Assembly: GCA_030432565.1 (NCBI GenBank)
Contig: JAUIGV010000032.1
Coordinates: 1 to 58,351, forward strand
Direction of reading: 5' to 3'
From: Verrucomicrobiia bacterium
GTDB lineage: Bacteria; Verrucomicrobiota; Verrucomicrobiia; Verrucomicrobiales; Akkermansiaceae
Length of the DNA: 58,351 bases
Shown: positions 37,366 through 45,815 of the stretch, piece by piece
How the letters are laid out: the number at the start of each line of letters is the position of its first letter
Numbering within the stretch: the stretch's first letter is position 1
Notes under the pieces: generated by a model
Told to the model about the DNA's origin: nothing
Database searches by the model: none
The model's input: the letters and a program-made list of their open reading frames with translations, nothing else
Position numbers and translations under genes: made by a program

Positions 37366-38640
37366 TCACTTCCTGATTGTGATCGTCACTGGCTGCCGGA
37401 GATATCGGCAAACTCCTTCCGCCCCTTCGCAAACGTAATAATACGCCGCACCTTTAAGTTTCCCGGGAAGTTTCCCTCCACCCTTCGGGCGTATTTCGAA
37501 CTCGATGGCTCTCTTTTCGTTACTTGCAGGAATATCAGGAACAGGACCGGGACCATTGAGGTCATGAATCGAAACTCCACTTCCCTCTTCCAAATGATAG
37601 CTCACATTCCCCGCATCATTGGTCCAATGCACGAGCTTGTCCGGACTGGGAGTAAAGCCCAAGTGCACCCGGGCCGCGCCACCGTCGCCCTTTGTCGAAG
37701 GAACCACAACGACCGAAATCCCGACCATTCCTTCGGTGTCATCCGGGACCTTGCCTTCCGGATCCGGATGCTTTGGCGCCACTCCCAACCCTTTCCCGGC
37801 CTTCTCCGGATATGCAAACTCCGATCCCTTGGGCTCAACCCTTAGAACCAAGGGCTCTTCGCCTCTCTTTTTGATTTCTGCACGAGCTTGATTCACCCAG
37901 TCGTAGAACGAATACGGTTTGTCCAGTCGCGGACCATATTGCTGGATTCTCCGGCGCCAAATGTATTGATCCGGTTGAAGCTTGAGCGCTTTTTCCCAAG
38001 CCTGAACCGCCATCAAGAAATCCTTCGGATTGCCTTTTGGCGAATCAAACCGGCGCCGCATGGCGACACCAAAGCGAAAGTTTGCGATCGGATTTCCCGG
38101 GCTCTGTAGAACTTCTTTTCGGCGCCCCTCAAAAGAATCATCGAAGCGATGGTCCACCTCCTGAACAACCGTGCGCGGATAGCGGGTTGCCAAAAACTTC
38201 TTCAAATCATTTTCCGAAGGGTTCTTGAAACGAATGATCCCCGATTCATCGACAAGATAAGTGATAGGAACTACTTTAACCCCGAGAAGATTAAAAGGAT
38301 CCGCCAGAACAGGCCATTCCATCTGCTGCCACTGCATGAAAAGAGCGGCTCGTTCAGGGTGTTGCTCCTGAACGATTCCCAAAGTTTGCAGCTTCCCGGC
38401 CTTCACCAATTCACTGGTCCTGGCATGCCAAACGGGCACACGCTTGCGACACCCTGCTCACCACGATGCAAACACATGAAGGATCGTCTTCTTCCGGAAA
38501 TGATCCCGGGGTTCAACCAACTCTCCGGTCGCGATATCAGTCAGCGGAAAATTGGGAAAAGGCCCACCCACTTCCAACTTGGGAACAGGAGTCCCTGTGA
38601 CTTGAAAGGTCAGCAACGCCAGCAAGAAAAACTTGGACAT
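37366..38640 (-). CDS. Thioredoxin-fold (TlpA-like) probable selenoprotein, UGA read as selenocysteine
   Basis: One frame runs from ATG 38640 to 37366, 424 residues, interrupted only by a TGA at 38460-38458 (residue 61). The first 60 residues are a signal peptide (ALLTFQVTGTP) and the start of a redoxin domain ending HVFASW. After the TGA comes AGCRKRVPVWHARTSELV, so the TGA takes the place of the first Cys of a WCxxC motif, giving W-U-A-G-C with Cys 64. Further redoxin parts follow (WPVLADPFNLLGV, VVPITYLVDESGIIRF), then a 250-residue C-terminal region of unknown fold. An SECIS-like hairpin follows the TGA. Ordinary annotation would give a fragment at 38458-38640 and a GTG-started protein at 37366-38439. 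The Sec machinery genes are not in the window. Confidence 0.82.
38423..38460 (-). promoter_or_regulatory. Candidate bacterial SECIS element with its UGA codon
   Basis: The UGA lies at 38460-38458. Twenty-three bases later begins a hairpin loop: stem GUGUGCC (38441-38435), loop CGUUU (38434-38430), stem GGCAUGC (38429-38423), seven pairs including two G-U. The known bSECIS pattern asks for a hairpin 16-37 bases after the UGA with a G among the first two loop bases, and both conditions hold. The stem is short, so the call rests mainly on the codon context. Confidence 0.55.
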
Positions 38641-38887
38641 GTTGGAGTCTACCAGATGCTCCTGAAGATGAAAGAGGCATCGAAAAACGACTCGAATTCT
38701 TTCACCACTGGAATCGGAAAATTCCCTTTAAATTCTGCGCCCCAAAGATCCTCACCTCAAAAGGCCACCTCCTCCTCTTTCACGAGACAAGTTCTCGTTC
38801 GATGCACCCTTTGACCAGCTCAAGTCACTCCGAGAGTATTTGGCTCAAAACTTGGCTGTCACCAATCACAGTGAATTGACGACACTG

Positions 38888-39853
38888 CTAACCGATCACC
38901 AGCCATGCTGTGAAGCCGAGATAGCCCACGACGAGAAGAACACCTTCCCAACGATCGAGCCGCATTCGATGCCACATCATGGGCATGAGAATGATGGTGA
39001 CTCCCAGCATCACGGCCAGATGGATGATGGTCAGCCCTTCTCCTTCAAGCGGAGCGACAAGTCCCGCCAAACCGATAACGGCCAGGAGGTTAAAAATGCA
39101 GGAGCCCACGGCGTTGCCGACAATGATGTCACCGTGCTTTCTCAAGGCCGCCACAACCGAGGTGGCAAGCTCCGGGAGAGAGGTTCCAAATGCAAATAAG
39201 GTCAGCCCAATAATAGCCTCGGGCACACCATAAAATCGAGCGATGCGTTCGCCACCAAGCACCATCCGGTCGGCACCCACGACAAGAACCAATGCCCCAA
39301 TCACAATCAGAAAGATATTCAAAAAAACCCTCCCAGCACCCGCGGTCCGGGCAGCCTTGATGACTTCCGGATCGATATCTTCACTGACATTCGGATCCTC
39401 CTTTCGAGCCTCAACCAGACTGGTAATCACATAGAGGATTACGCCCCCAAAAAGCACAGCCGCTTCAAGCCGGTCGATCACGCCTCCCCTCATCATGAGG
39501 AGAAAAACCACCGTCGCGACCAGCAAAACAGGCATCTCACGACGGATCACCTGTCGCTGGATTGCCAATGGAAAAATCACCGCGCCTACTCCCAACACCA
39601 GGGCTATGTTGCAGATATTTGAGCCCACAACATTACCAATGGCCATTCCTCCACTGCCATCGAGGTTTGCTTTCACGCTCACCACCAATTCGGGGGCACT
39701 GGTTCCAAACGCCACAACAGTCAGCCCGACCACAAGTGGACTAATCCCAAAGCGAATGGCAAGTTCCGAAGATCCCTTCACCAACCATTCGGCTCCGTAA
39801 TAAAGGAGGACGAGGCCGGCAACGACCCAGCCGATATCAAGCAATTCAGGCAC
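38888..39853 (-). CDS. Calcium/sodium antiporter (CaCA family, YrbG-like)
   Basis: An inner-membrane exchanger with about ten helices and the two alpha repeats of the CaCA family: GLTVVAFGTSAPELVVSVKA and LTLFAFGTSLPELATSVVAA. It would export Ca2+ against Na+ or H+. With GTG 39853 the protein is 321 residues, close to YrbG (325). A TTG at 39895 would add 14 residues of no family character. The start has no clear ribosome binding site. The 247 bases downstream, before the thioredoxin-fold gene, contain no gene I can support. Confidence 0.92.
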   Translation of the reverse strand: MPELLDIGWVVAGLVLLYYGAEWLVKGSSELAIRFGISPLVVGLTVVAFGTSAPELVVSVKANLDGSGGMAIGNVVGSNICNIALVLGVGAVIFPLAIQRQVIRREMPVLLVATVVFLLMMRGGVIDRLEAAVLFGGVILYVITSLVEARKEDPNVSEDIDPEVIKAARTAGAGRVFLNIFLIVIGALVLVVGADRMVLGGERIARFYGVPEAIIGLTLFAFGTSLPELATSVVAALRKHGDIIVGNAVGSCIFNLLAVIGLAGLVAPLEGEGLTIIHLAVMLGVTIILMPMMWHRMRLDRWEGVLLVVGYLGFTAWLVIG

Positions 39854-39909
39854 GACCGGAGACTGGCGCACATCCCGCGATGCCGCAAATACCAAACGGG
39901 AGAGATTTT

Positions 39910-41070
39910 CTACTTGCCGATCTTAATGAGCTCGACGTCGAAGACCAGGGTGCCCGATGGCGCACCCGGGCGGGTGGGAGTCTCTCCATAAGCAAGGTTA
40001 CCCGGGATCCAAAAGCGACGTTTTTCACCTTCAACCATGAGTTGAACCCCTTCGGTCCACCCTTTGATCACGCCATTCAGCGGGAAGGAAATAGGCTCGC
40101 CACGAGCGACCGAGCTATCAAACATCTTCCCGTCCGTCGTCCAACCGGTGTAGTGAACGAGCACCTCATCAGTTTCGGAAGGATGATTCGAGCCGGTCCC
40201 TCCCGAAAGAACCCTGGAAGCGAGTCCGGAATCGGTCGCAACGGAATCCGACGGGGCAGCGGCAACATCATCGGGGGCCGGGATGGGCTCGGGGGCTTTT
40301 GGCATCTCCTTGAAATCGAGGAGTTGAAAATCAAAAATCAAATTACCTTGAGGAGCACCAGGAGGCGGATTTTCGCCGAACCCCAAAGCTGCAGGAATCC
40401 AGAAGCGCCTCTTCTCGCCTTTGGTCATGAGCTGGAGTCCCTCCACCCATCCTTTGATGGTCACTTGATCGAGCTTGAACTGAGCCGGCTTGCCATTCAT
40501 CACGGTGCTTTCGAGGAGAGAGCCATCTTCCAGCCATCCGGTGAAGTGAGCCGCTACAACATCGGACGGGCCGGGCCTGGCACCGCCTTCACCTTCTTCC
40601 AGGAGTTGGGAAGCAAGACCGCTGTCCGATTTTTCAGCACCCTCGGGAGCAGTCAAATCAGCTGGCGTTTCAGGAGCCTCAGGAGCAGCCTCGATAGAGA
40701 ACAATTCGACATCGAAGGTCAGGTTCCCCGAGGGAGCGCCAGGTCGTGAAGGTTTCTCGCCGTAGGCGAGCCCGGCCGGGATCCAGAAGCGGCGCTTTTC
40801 GCCGACCACCATCAGCTGCAAGCCCTCGGTCCAGCCGGGAATCACCTGATTCAGAGGAAAGGAAGTCGTTTCACCCCGAGCGACCGAACTATCGAAGAGT
40901 TTTCCGTCCACCATCCAACCGCTGTAATGAACCTCAACGGTATCGCGGGGACCGGGGTTTTTGTCGCCGTCACCGGCTTGAAGAACTTTCGAGGCCAGAC
41001 CGGAACCAGTCACTTCGGCATCCGAAGGCGCAGCGGCCACATCTAGGGGTGTTTCAGGAGTTTTGCTCAC
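39910..41070 (-). CDS. Triple FKBP-type peptidyl-prolyl isomerase
   Basis: Three FKBP domains in tandem in 386 residues: residues 23-126, 149-253 and 280-384, joined by Ala/Pro/Glu-rich linkers. FKBPs speed up cis-trans isomerisation at proline. Domains 1 and 3 keep the catalytic-site residues (Tyr 49/307, Asp 60/318, Trp 80/338, Tyr 103/361). Domain 2 has Phe 176, Glu 187 and Phe 231 at three of these positions and is probably weak or only binds. No signal peptide is visible after the GTG at 41070, so it appears cytoplasmic, though an upstream start is not excluded. Confidence 0.9.
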   Translation of the reverse strand: MSKTPETPLDVAAAPSDAEVTGSGLASKVLQAGDGDKNPGPRDTVEVHYSGWMVDGKLFDSSVARGETTSFPLNQVIPGWTEGLQLMVVGEKRRFWIPAGLAYGEKPSRPGAPSGNLTFDVELFSIEAAPEAPETPADLTAPEGAEKSDSGLASQLLEEGEGGARPGPSDVVAAHFTGWLEDGSLLESTVMNGKPAQFKLDQVTIKGWVEGLQLMTKGEKRRFWIPAALGFGENPPPGAPQGNLIFDFQLLDFKEMPKAPEPIPAPDDVAAAPSDSVATDSGLASRVLSGGTGSNHPSETDEVLVHYTGWTTDGKMFDSSVARGEPISFPLNGVIKGWTEGVQLMVEGEKRRFWIPGNLAYGETPTRPGAPSGTLVFDVELIKIGK

Positions 41071-41168
41071 GCAAGGGCCTTAACGAAGGTCCGCCTTTCA
41101 TACCAGAAAAGAAAACATCCTATGGACTCTGTGCGAAACAAGCTTCTCCCGACCAAAACCGGACGAAT

Positions 41169-41516
41169 TTAATTGAAGCAGACCAAGTCCCCGGGCTCGA
41201 TAACTTCGACAGCATCGGAATCCAATTCGGCGATGATTTTCCCGTTATCCAAAGCCACAATTTGCGCCCGTGCCACGACGGAATCCTCCCTCATGACCCG
41301 ACATTGCCCATCAATTTCAGGAACAAAATTATCTTTGCAATCGATCACGGTAAATCCCCAGGACTCGTTGACAGAAAGAACTTGTCCATAATCAGGATTG
41401 GTTTTCGAAGCATTTACGGTTTTAGGCTGGGAACGATCGGGCGAGGCATGGTCTTTGAATACTAAAAAGCCAGCACAGCAGGCCACGGATACAGATATAG
41501 CGATTATTTTTTTCAT
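41169..41516 (-). CDS. Small exported protein of unknown function
   Basis: A 115-residue protein with an N-terminal signal or anchor (MKKIIAISVSVACCAGFLVF) and a short beta-rich domain (WGFTVIDCKDNFVPEIDGQC, DLVCFN). The pattern of a small barrel containing the words 'VLSVNESWGFTVID' is seen in several uncharacterised Verrucomicrobia proteins, to my memory. No function can be given. ATG 41516 is chosen because the signal starts there; the frame is open further upstream. It sits 98 bases before the triple-FKBP start on the opposite side, on the same strand. Confidence 0.65.
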   Translation of the reverse strand: MKKIIAISVSVACCAGFLVFKDHASPDRSQPKTVNASKTNPDYGQVLSVNESWGFTVIDCKDNFVPEIDGQCRVMREDSVVARAQIVALDNGKIIAELDSDAVEVIEPGDLVCFN

Positions 41517-41700
41517 GGGTGTCAGACAGCTTATCTTTTCGGAGCGAATTGCGTCAACCACCTTTAATAGGCCATTTATCGAGCGCATCGTCGTCAAATC
41601 CCAGCTTACGTCCTTACCCAAGCCCAAAATAACTCAATTCTTCTTAGATTCCCCCTCTTGCGTTCTAGACAAAATGCCAATCCTGTCGAATCCTCCGCCC

Positions 41701-42435
41701 ATGAAGATTTCCGTCACTGGCCGCTCGGGCCGCATGGGACAAACAGTGATGGCTGCGATCGAGGCCGAGACTGGTGCGACCTTGCAAGCAACACACGATT
41801 CGGGAGAGGACCTTGCAGGTGCACTCGCCGGAGCCAATGTCGTCATCGACTTTACCCTCCCTGCTCTAACAGAGGAATTGTTGGCCACGGCGGTTGAAAA
41901 AAAGGTCGCTTTGGTCATCGGTACCACCGGCCACTCCGACAATCAAAAGCAAGCGATCGCCGAGGCAGCCAAATCGATTCCAATCGTTTACGCCTCGAAC
42001 TTTTCCACCGGAGTGAATCTCCTCTTCCACCTGACCCGTAAGGCCGCAGCAATTCTTGGCAACGAAACCTTCGACATCGAAGTGACCGAGATGCACCACC
42101 GCCACAAGGTCGATGCTCCCTCCGGCACCGCCCGCACCCTCCTTGACATTCTCAACGAGGAAACCAAGACCACCTACGAAGACGACGTCGCGCATGGACG
42201 CGAGGGAAACGTTGGCCCACGCCCTTCCAGGGAGATTGGCATGCATACCTTGCGCGGCGGTGACGTGGTCGGAGATCACACCGTAATGTTTGCGGCCGAG
42301 GGAGAGCGCTTCGAGCTCACGCACAAGGCATCCTCCAGGATGACCTTTGCCTCGGGTGCGGTTCGTGCCGCGCTTTGGCTGGAGAACCGCGGGGCTGGCC
42401 TCTATGACATGCAGGATGTCCTTGGTCTCAAATAG
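41701..42435 (+). CDS. dapB: 4-hydroxy-tetrahydrodipicolinate reductase
   Basis: DapB catalyses an NAD(P)H-dependent step of the lysine and diaminopimelate pathway. The 244-residue protein shows the nucleotide-binding ISVTGRSGRMGQTVMAAIE, the VIDFTLPAL block, the VIGTTGHSDNQ segment, and the signature EVTEMHHRHKVDAPSGTART with the catalytic His and Lys. ATG 41701 gives the normal length; the frame is open far upstream, but that stretch is not coding. It opens the compact operon dapB-folK-panB-release-factor-like-thyA-folA-DUF3127. Confidence 0.96.
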   Translation: MKISVTGRSGRMGQTVMAAIEAETGATLQATHDSGEDLAGALAGANVVIDFTLPALTEELLATAVEKKVALVIGTTGHSDNQKQAIAEAAKSIPIVYASNFSTGVNLLFHLTRKAAAILGNETFDIEVTEMHHRHKVDAPSGTARTLLDILNEETKTTYEDDVAHGREGNVGPRPSREIGMHTLRGGDVVGDHTVMFAAEGERFELTHKASSRMTFASGAVRAALWLENRGAGLYDMQDVLGLK

Positions 42436-42444
42436 AATAACTGC

Positions 42445-42954
42445 ATGGCTTCCAGAACAGGAATTGCGCTTGGCACAAATGTTGGCAACCGGCTCGCTAA
42501 TCTTCGCGAGGCCCGGGATTTGTTGATCAACCTCATGCCACCGGGAACCACTTACAATCAATCGGGCGTCTATCAATCCGAACCCGTCGATTGCCCCCCG
42601 GATTCACCCGACTTCTACAATGCGGTGATCGAGATCGACTTCGTCGGCAAGCCACACGATCTCCTCAAAGCAACCCAGGGAATCGAGTGGAAGCTTGGCC
42701 GGACTTCTTCGGCTGTTCGCAACTCTCCCCGGCCCATCGATCTCGACATTCTTTACTTCGACCACTTCGTCATGGATGAGGATATTCTCACCCTGCCCCA
42801 CCCCCGGCTGACAGATCGACGCTTCGTCCTCAAGCCACTGGCCGACATTCATCCTCATTTAATCCTTCCCGGAGACGAAACAACAGTCGGCGAACATCTA
42901 AGAAAACTCGACTCGGAAGAGGCTGATCCCATTCTTATCCAAACCGCCTGGTAG
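42445..42954 (+). CDS. folK: 2-amino-4-hydroxy-6-hydroxymethyldihydropteridine pyrophosphokinase
   Basis: FolK transfers pyrophosphate from ATP to hydroxymethyldihydropterin, a step in folate synthesis. The 169-residue protein has IALGTNVGNRLANLREARDL, the YQSEPVDCPPDSPDFYNAVI region and the signature RPIDLDILYFDHFVMDEDIL with its metal-binding aspartates, followed by LPHPRLTDRRFVL. The gene starts 9 bases after dapB and ends 4 bases before panB. Confidence 0.95.
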   Translation: MASRTGIALGTNVGNRLANLREARDLLINLMPPGTTYNQSGVYQSEPVDCPPDSPDFYNAVIEIDFVGKPHDLLKATQGIEWKLGRTSSAVRNSPRPIDLDILYFDHFVMDEDILTLPHPRLTDRRFVLKPLADIHPHLILPGDETTVGEHLRKLDSEEADPILIQTAW

Positions 42955-42958
42955 CGCC

Positions 42959-43723
42959 ATGCCACTCTCTGACAAAGCCGAAAAAATCCGTGCCCGCAAG
43001 GGGAAAGCTCCTATTTCCGCGCTGACTGCCTATGACTATGCGACAGCGCGTCTTTTGGACGAAGAAGGGGTCGACCTGCTTCTCGTTGGTGATTCCCTGG
43101 GCATGGTCGTATTGGGATTTCCGGACACCACTCATGTGACCATTGATCACATGATCCATCATACGGCCGCTGTCGCCCGGGGAACAAAGAGGGCCCTCAT
43201 TCTTGGAGACTTACCCATCAACACCTACCCCGATCCCGGGACCGCCGTTGCCAATGCCCGGCGACTTGTGGATGCCGGGGCGGAAGCGGTAAAACTCGAA
43301 GGTGGAGTCCGGCAGGCCGGGAAGGTCTCCGCAATCGTAGCCGATGGAATTCCCGTAGTGGGACACCTTGGCATGCTGCCCCAACGAGTCAACGAAGAAG
43401 GCGGATACAAAAAAAAGGGCAGGACCGACGACGAAACCCAAGCCATTCTTGAAGGTGCGCTTGCGCTGCAGGAAGCCGGAGTCTGCGCCATCGTTCTTGA
43501 AAGTGTCCTTCCAAAAGCTTCCCGCCTGCTCACCGAAAAACTTGATGTCCCCAGCATTGGCATCGGCTGTGGCGAAGGGAATTGCGATGGCGAGATTGCG
43601 GTCATTACCGACGTAATTGGTTCCTACCCATGGTTCGTTCCACCTTTCGCAACCCAACGGGCTGATGTTGCTGGCGAAATCAAGCAAGCCGTGAAAGGTT
43701 ATCTCAATGCTCTCGGCGGATAA
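42959..43723 (+). CDS. panB: 3-methyl-2-oxobutanoate hydroxymethyltransferase
   Basis: PanB makes ketopantoate from 2-oxoisovalerate and 5,10-methylene-tetrahydrofolate in pantothenate and CoA synthesis. The 254-residue protein has ISALTAYDYATARLLDEEGV, LLVGDSLGMVVLGF, the VKLEGG block, PVVGHLGMLPQRVNEEGGY and the C-terminal IGIGCGEGNCDGEI. It overlaps the next gene by 17 bases. Its need for methylene-tetrahydrofolate fits the folate genes around it. Confidence 0.96.
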   Translation: MPLSDKAEKIRARKGKAPISALTAYDYATARLLDEEGVDLLLVGDSLGMVVLGFPDTTHVTIDHMIHHTAAVARGTKRALILGDLPINTYPDPGTAVANARRLVDAGAEAVKLEGGVRQAGKVSAIVADGIPVVGHLGMLPQRVNEEGGYKKKGRTDDETQAILEGALALQEAGVCAIVLESVLPKASRLLTEKLDVPSIGIGCGEGNCDGEIAVITDVIGSYPWFVPPFATQRADVAGEIKQAVKGYLNALGG

Positions 43724-44111
43724 AAAAGAAGCTCTCGAACGCCGCATGGCCTTGCTTGGCATTTGCGAGGATGATCTCGTCGAAAAATTCGTCCGCGGAA
43801 CCGGCAGTGGAGGTCAAAAAATCAATAAAACTTCATCCTGCGTTTTTCTCCAGCATCCTCCTTCCCGGACCGAAGTCAAAGTACAGCGGGAGCGTTCCCG
43901 CGAGATGAATCGCTTTCTGGCACGCGAAGAACTCTGCAACCGACTCGAAGAGCGGGAAATACAAAAGAAACAGGCCCGAAAACAGGCTCGTGAAAAAAGC
44001 CGTCGCCGGAACCGTCGGCAGGGTGTCCGGGCCCGCGCCCGCAATGTCGAAAAGAAGCGCAAACACGGACAAAAAAAACAAAACCGCCGCCGTCCCGGGA
44101 TTCAGGATTGA
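43707..44111 (+). CDS. Peptide chain release factor-like (GGQ-domain) protein
   Basis: The 134-residue protein has the GGQ motif of class I release factors (FVRGTGSGGQKINKTSSCV, residues about 27-47) and a long, very basic C-terminal helix (KKQARKQAREKSRRRNRRQG), but no codon-recognition domain. That layout is that of ArfB/YaeJ or the mitochondrial C12orf65 type, which rescue stalled ribosomes by peptidyl-tRNA hydrolysis. The substrate of this one is inferred. Its start lies inside the panB 3' end, with 17 bases of overlap. ATG 43746 is an alternative start that removes the overlap. Confidence 0.88.
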   Translation: MLSADKKEALERRMALLGICEDDLVEKFVRGTGSGGQKINKTSSCVFLQHPPSRTEVKVQRERSREMNRFLAREELCNRLEEREIQKKQARKQAREKSRRRNRRQGVRARARNVEKKRKHGQKKQNRRRPGIQD

Positions 44112-44141
44112 TTGTCCCCCATCCTTCTTCAAGATTTCCCC

Positions 44142-44951
44142 ATGCAGACTTACCTCGACCTTCTCACCGACGTTTTGAAAAACGGGGAGGAACGGGGTGA
44201 TCGGACCGGGACGGGAACGCTAAGTGTCTTCGGACGTCAGGTTCGCTATGACCTCCGCGAAGGATTTCCCTGCCTCACGACCAAAAAGCTGCACCTTCGC
44301 TCCATCATCCACGAGCTGCTGTGGTTTCTCAAGGGAGATACCAACATCGCCTACCTCAAGGAACACAAGGTCAGGATCTGGGACGAATGGGCCGATGAAA
44401 ATGGCAACCTCGGGCCGGTTTACGGACAGCAATGGCGCTCGTGGCCCAAGGAGGACGGTTCCGCCGTCGATCAAATCAGCAACCTTATCGATGGTTTAAA
44501 AAATAATCCCACCTCACGACGCCACCTTGTCTCGGCCTGGAACGTTGGTAAGGTTGATGAAATGGCGCTCCCTCCCTGCCACCTTCTCTTTCAATTTTAC
44601 GTTCACAACCCGGATTCAGAGCGCCCGGGCCTGAGCTGCCAACTCTACCAGCGCAGCGCGGATCTTTTTCTGGGAGTGCCTTTTAACATCGCCTCCTACG
44701 CTCTCCTCACCATGATGGTGGCCCAGGTCTGCGGATACGAACCGAGGGAATTCGTCCATACCTTCGGCGACCTTCATCTCTACTCCAACCACCTCGAACA
44801 GGCCAAACTTCAACTCACCCGGGATCCACTCCCGCTTCCAAAGATGAAAATCAACCCTGAGGTTACCGAAATCGATCAGTTCAGTTTCGATGACTTTGAG
44901 TTGGATGGCTACCAGGCTCACCCCCACATCAAAGCAAGCGTCGCCGTATGA
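44142..44951 (+). CDS. thyA: Thymidylate synthase
   Basis: ThyA methylates dUMP to dTMP with 5,10-methylene-tetrahydrofolate, producing dihydrofolate. The 269-residue protein has [33 protein letters not shown], the catalytic Cys in [33 protein letters not shown] and [18 protein letters not shown] 44142 is chosen over a frame open from 44112 because the family sequence starts there. Its stop codon overlaps the folA start (ATGA). Confidence 0.97.
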   Translation: MQTYLDLLTDVLKNGEERGDRTGTGTLSVFGRQVRYDLREGFPCLTTKKLHLRSIIHELLWFLKGDTNIAYLKEHKVRIWDEWADENGNLGPVYGQQWRSWPKEDGSAVDQISNLIDGLKNNPTSRRHLVSAWNVGKVDEMALPPCHLLFQFYVHNPDSERPGLSCQLYQRSADLFLGVPFNIASYALLTMMVAQVCGYEPREFVHTFGDLHLYSNHLEQAKLQLTRDPLPLPKMKINPEVTEIDQFSFDDFELDGYQAHPHIKASVAV

Positions 44952-45409
44952 CTTTAACAGCCATTGTTGCCATGACCCCCGAACGCATTATCGGGAAAGA
45001 CGGAGATCTTCCCTGGAATCTTCCGGACGACTTGAAGTTCTTCAAGCAACACACCTCCGGTCATCCCATCGTGATGGGACGAAAGACTTTCGACTCGATT
45101 GGCCGACCTCTTCCGAAGCGACAGAATATCGTCATCACCCGCGACCCGGCCTGGCATCATAATGGCGTCGAGACGATTCACCACCCCAAGGAACTCAACG
45201 AATTCCCGCTGATTGACCAACAGGTTTTCATTATCGGAGGAGAACAAATCTATCGATTTTTTCTACCAATCCTCAACGACATCATCATCACCCACGTGCC
45301 TGATTGCTACGAGGGCGATACCTTTTTCCCTCAATACGAACACCTTTTTCCCAACTCGGAATTGATTTGGGAGCAGAAGGAATTTGTGATCAGGCGACAC
45401 TTTAGATAA
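44948..45409 (+). CDS. folA: Dihydrofolate reductase
   Basis: FolA reduces dihydrofolate made by thymidylate synthase back to tetrahydrofolate with NADPH. The 153-residue protein has [20 protein letters not shown] with the active-site Trp, [20 protein letters not shown] and [15 protein letters not shown]. It overlaps thyA by four bases, so the two are translated together. Confidence 0.97.
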   Translation: MTLTAIVAMTPERIIGKDGDLPWNLPDDLKFFKQHTSGHPIVMGRKTFDSIGRPLPKRQNIVITRDPAWHHNGVETIHHPKELNEFPLIDQQVFIIGGEQIYRFFLPILNDIIITHVPDCYEGDTFFPQYEHLFPNSELIWEQKEFVIRRHFR

Positions 45410-45431
45410 TCACTTAATCATCAATAACGAC

Positions 45432-45812
45432 ATGGCAAACTCATTCGAACTCACCGGCACTTTAAAGGTTCTTCAGGACACCCAGACTTTCGCGAGCGGA
45501 TTCTCCAAACGCGAATTCGTCATTGAAGTTCCGGACGGAAAATATCCTCAACTCATTAAATTTGGAGCGCTCAAGGACAAGATCGGTATGCTTGACTCAG
45601 TGAGCGTTGGCGACGAACTCACCGTAACCTTTGATGTCCGCGGTCGGGAGTATAACGGAAACTACTACGTCGATTTGAATGCGTGGAAGATCTCGAATTC
45701 AGGCAGTGGTGGCGGAGATCAAGGAAGCGCACCGGACGATCCTCCACCCAGTTCGTTTGACAGCAGCTTTGACAGCGAGCCCGACCCAAGTGACGACGAC
45801 ATTCCATTTTAG
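45432..45812 (+). CDS. DUF3127 (OB-fold, Ssb-like) protein
   Basis: The 126-residue protein has an N-terminal domain of about 85 residues that resembles DUF3127 (ELTGTLKVLQDTQTFASGFS, REFVIEVPDG, YNGNYYVDLNAWKI) and looks like an OB-fold. The C-terminal tail is acidic and ends DPSDDDIPF, very like the tip of single-stranded DNA-binding proteins that recruits repair proteins. A role in DNA metabolism is therefore likely, and its place at the end of a thymidylate/folate operon would suit that, but both points are inference. Confidence 0.82.
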   Translation: MANSFELTGTLKVLQDTQTFASGFSKREFVIEVPDGKYPQLIKFGALKDKIGMLDSVSVGDELTVTFDVRGREYNGNYYVDLNAWKISNSGSGGGDQGSAPDDPPPSSFDSSFDSEPDPSDDDIPF

Positions 45813-45815
45813 GAA

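Noticed and set aside
37366-38439. Separate 357-residue protein from GTG 38439
   Set aside because: It would start after the redox motif and lack a signal peptide. The whole frame makes one redoxin if the TGA is read as selenocysteine.
38458-38640. Short 60-residue protein ending at the TGA
   Set aside because: It is the N-terminal part of the redoxin protein. It ends in the middle of a fold at HVFASW, and the rest follows in the same frame.
41398-41700. dapB extended upstream to 41398
   Set aside because: The added 101 residues overlap a leftward exported protein, and DapB starts at MKISVTGRSGRMG.
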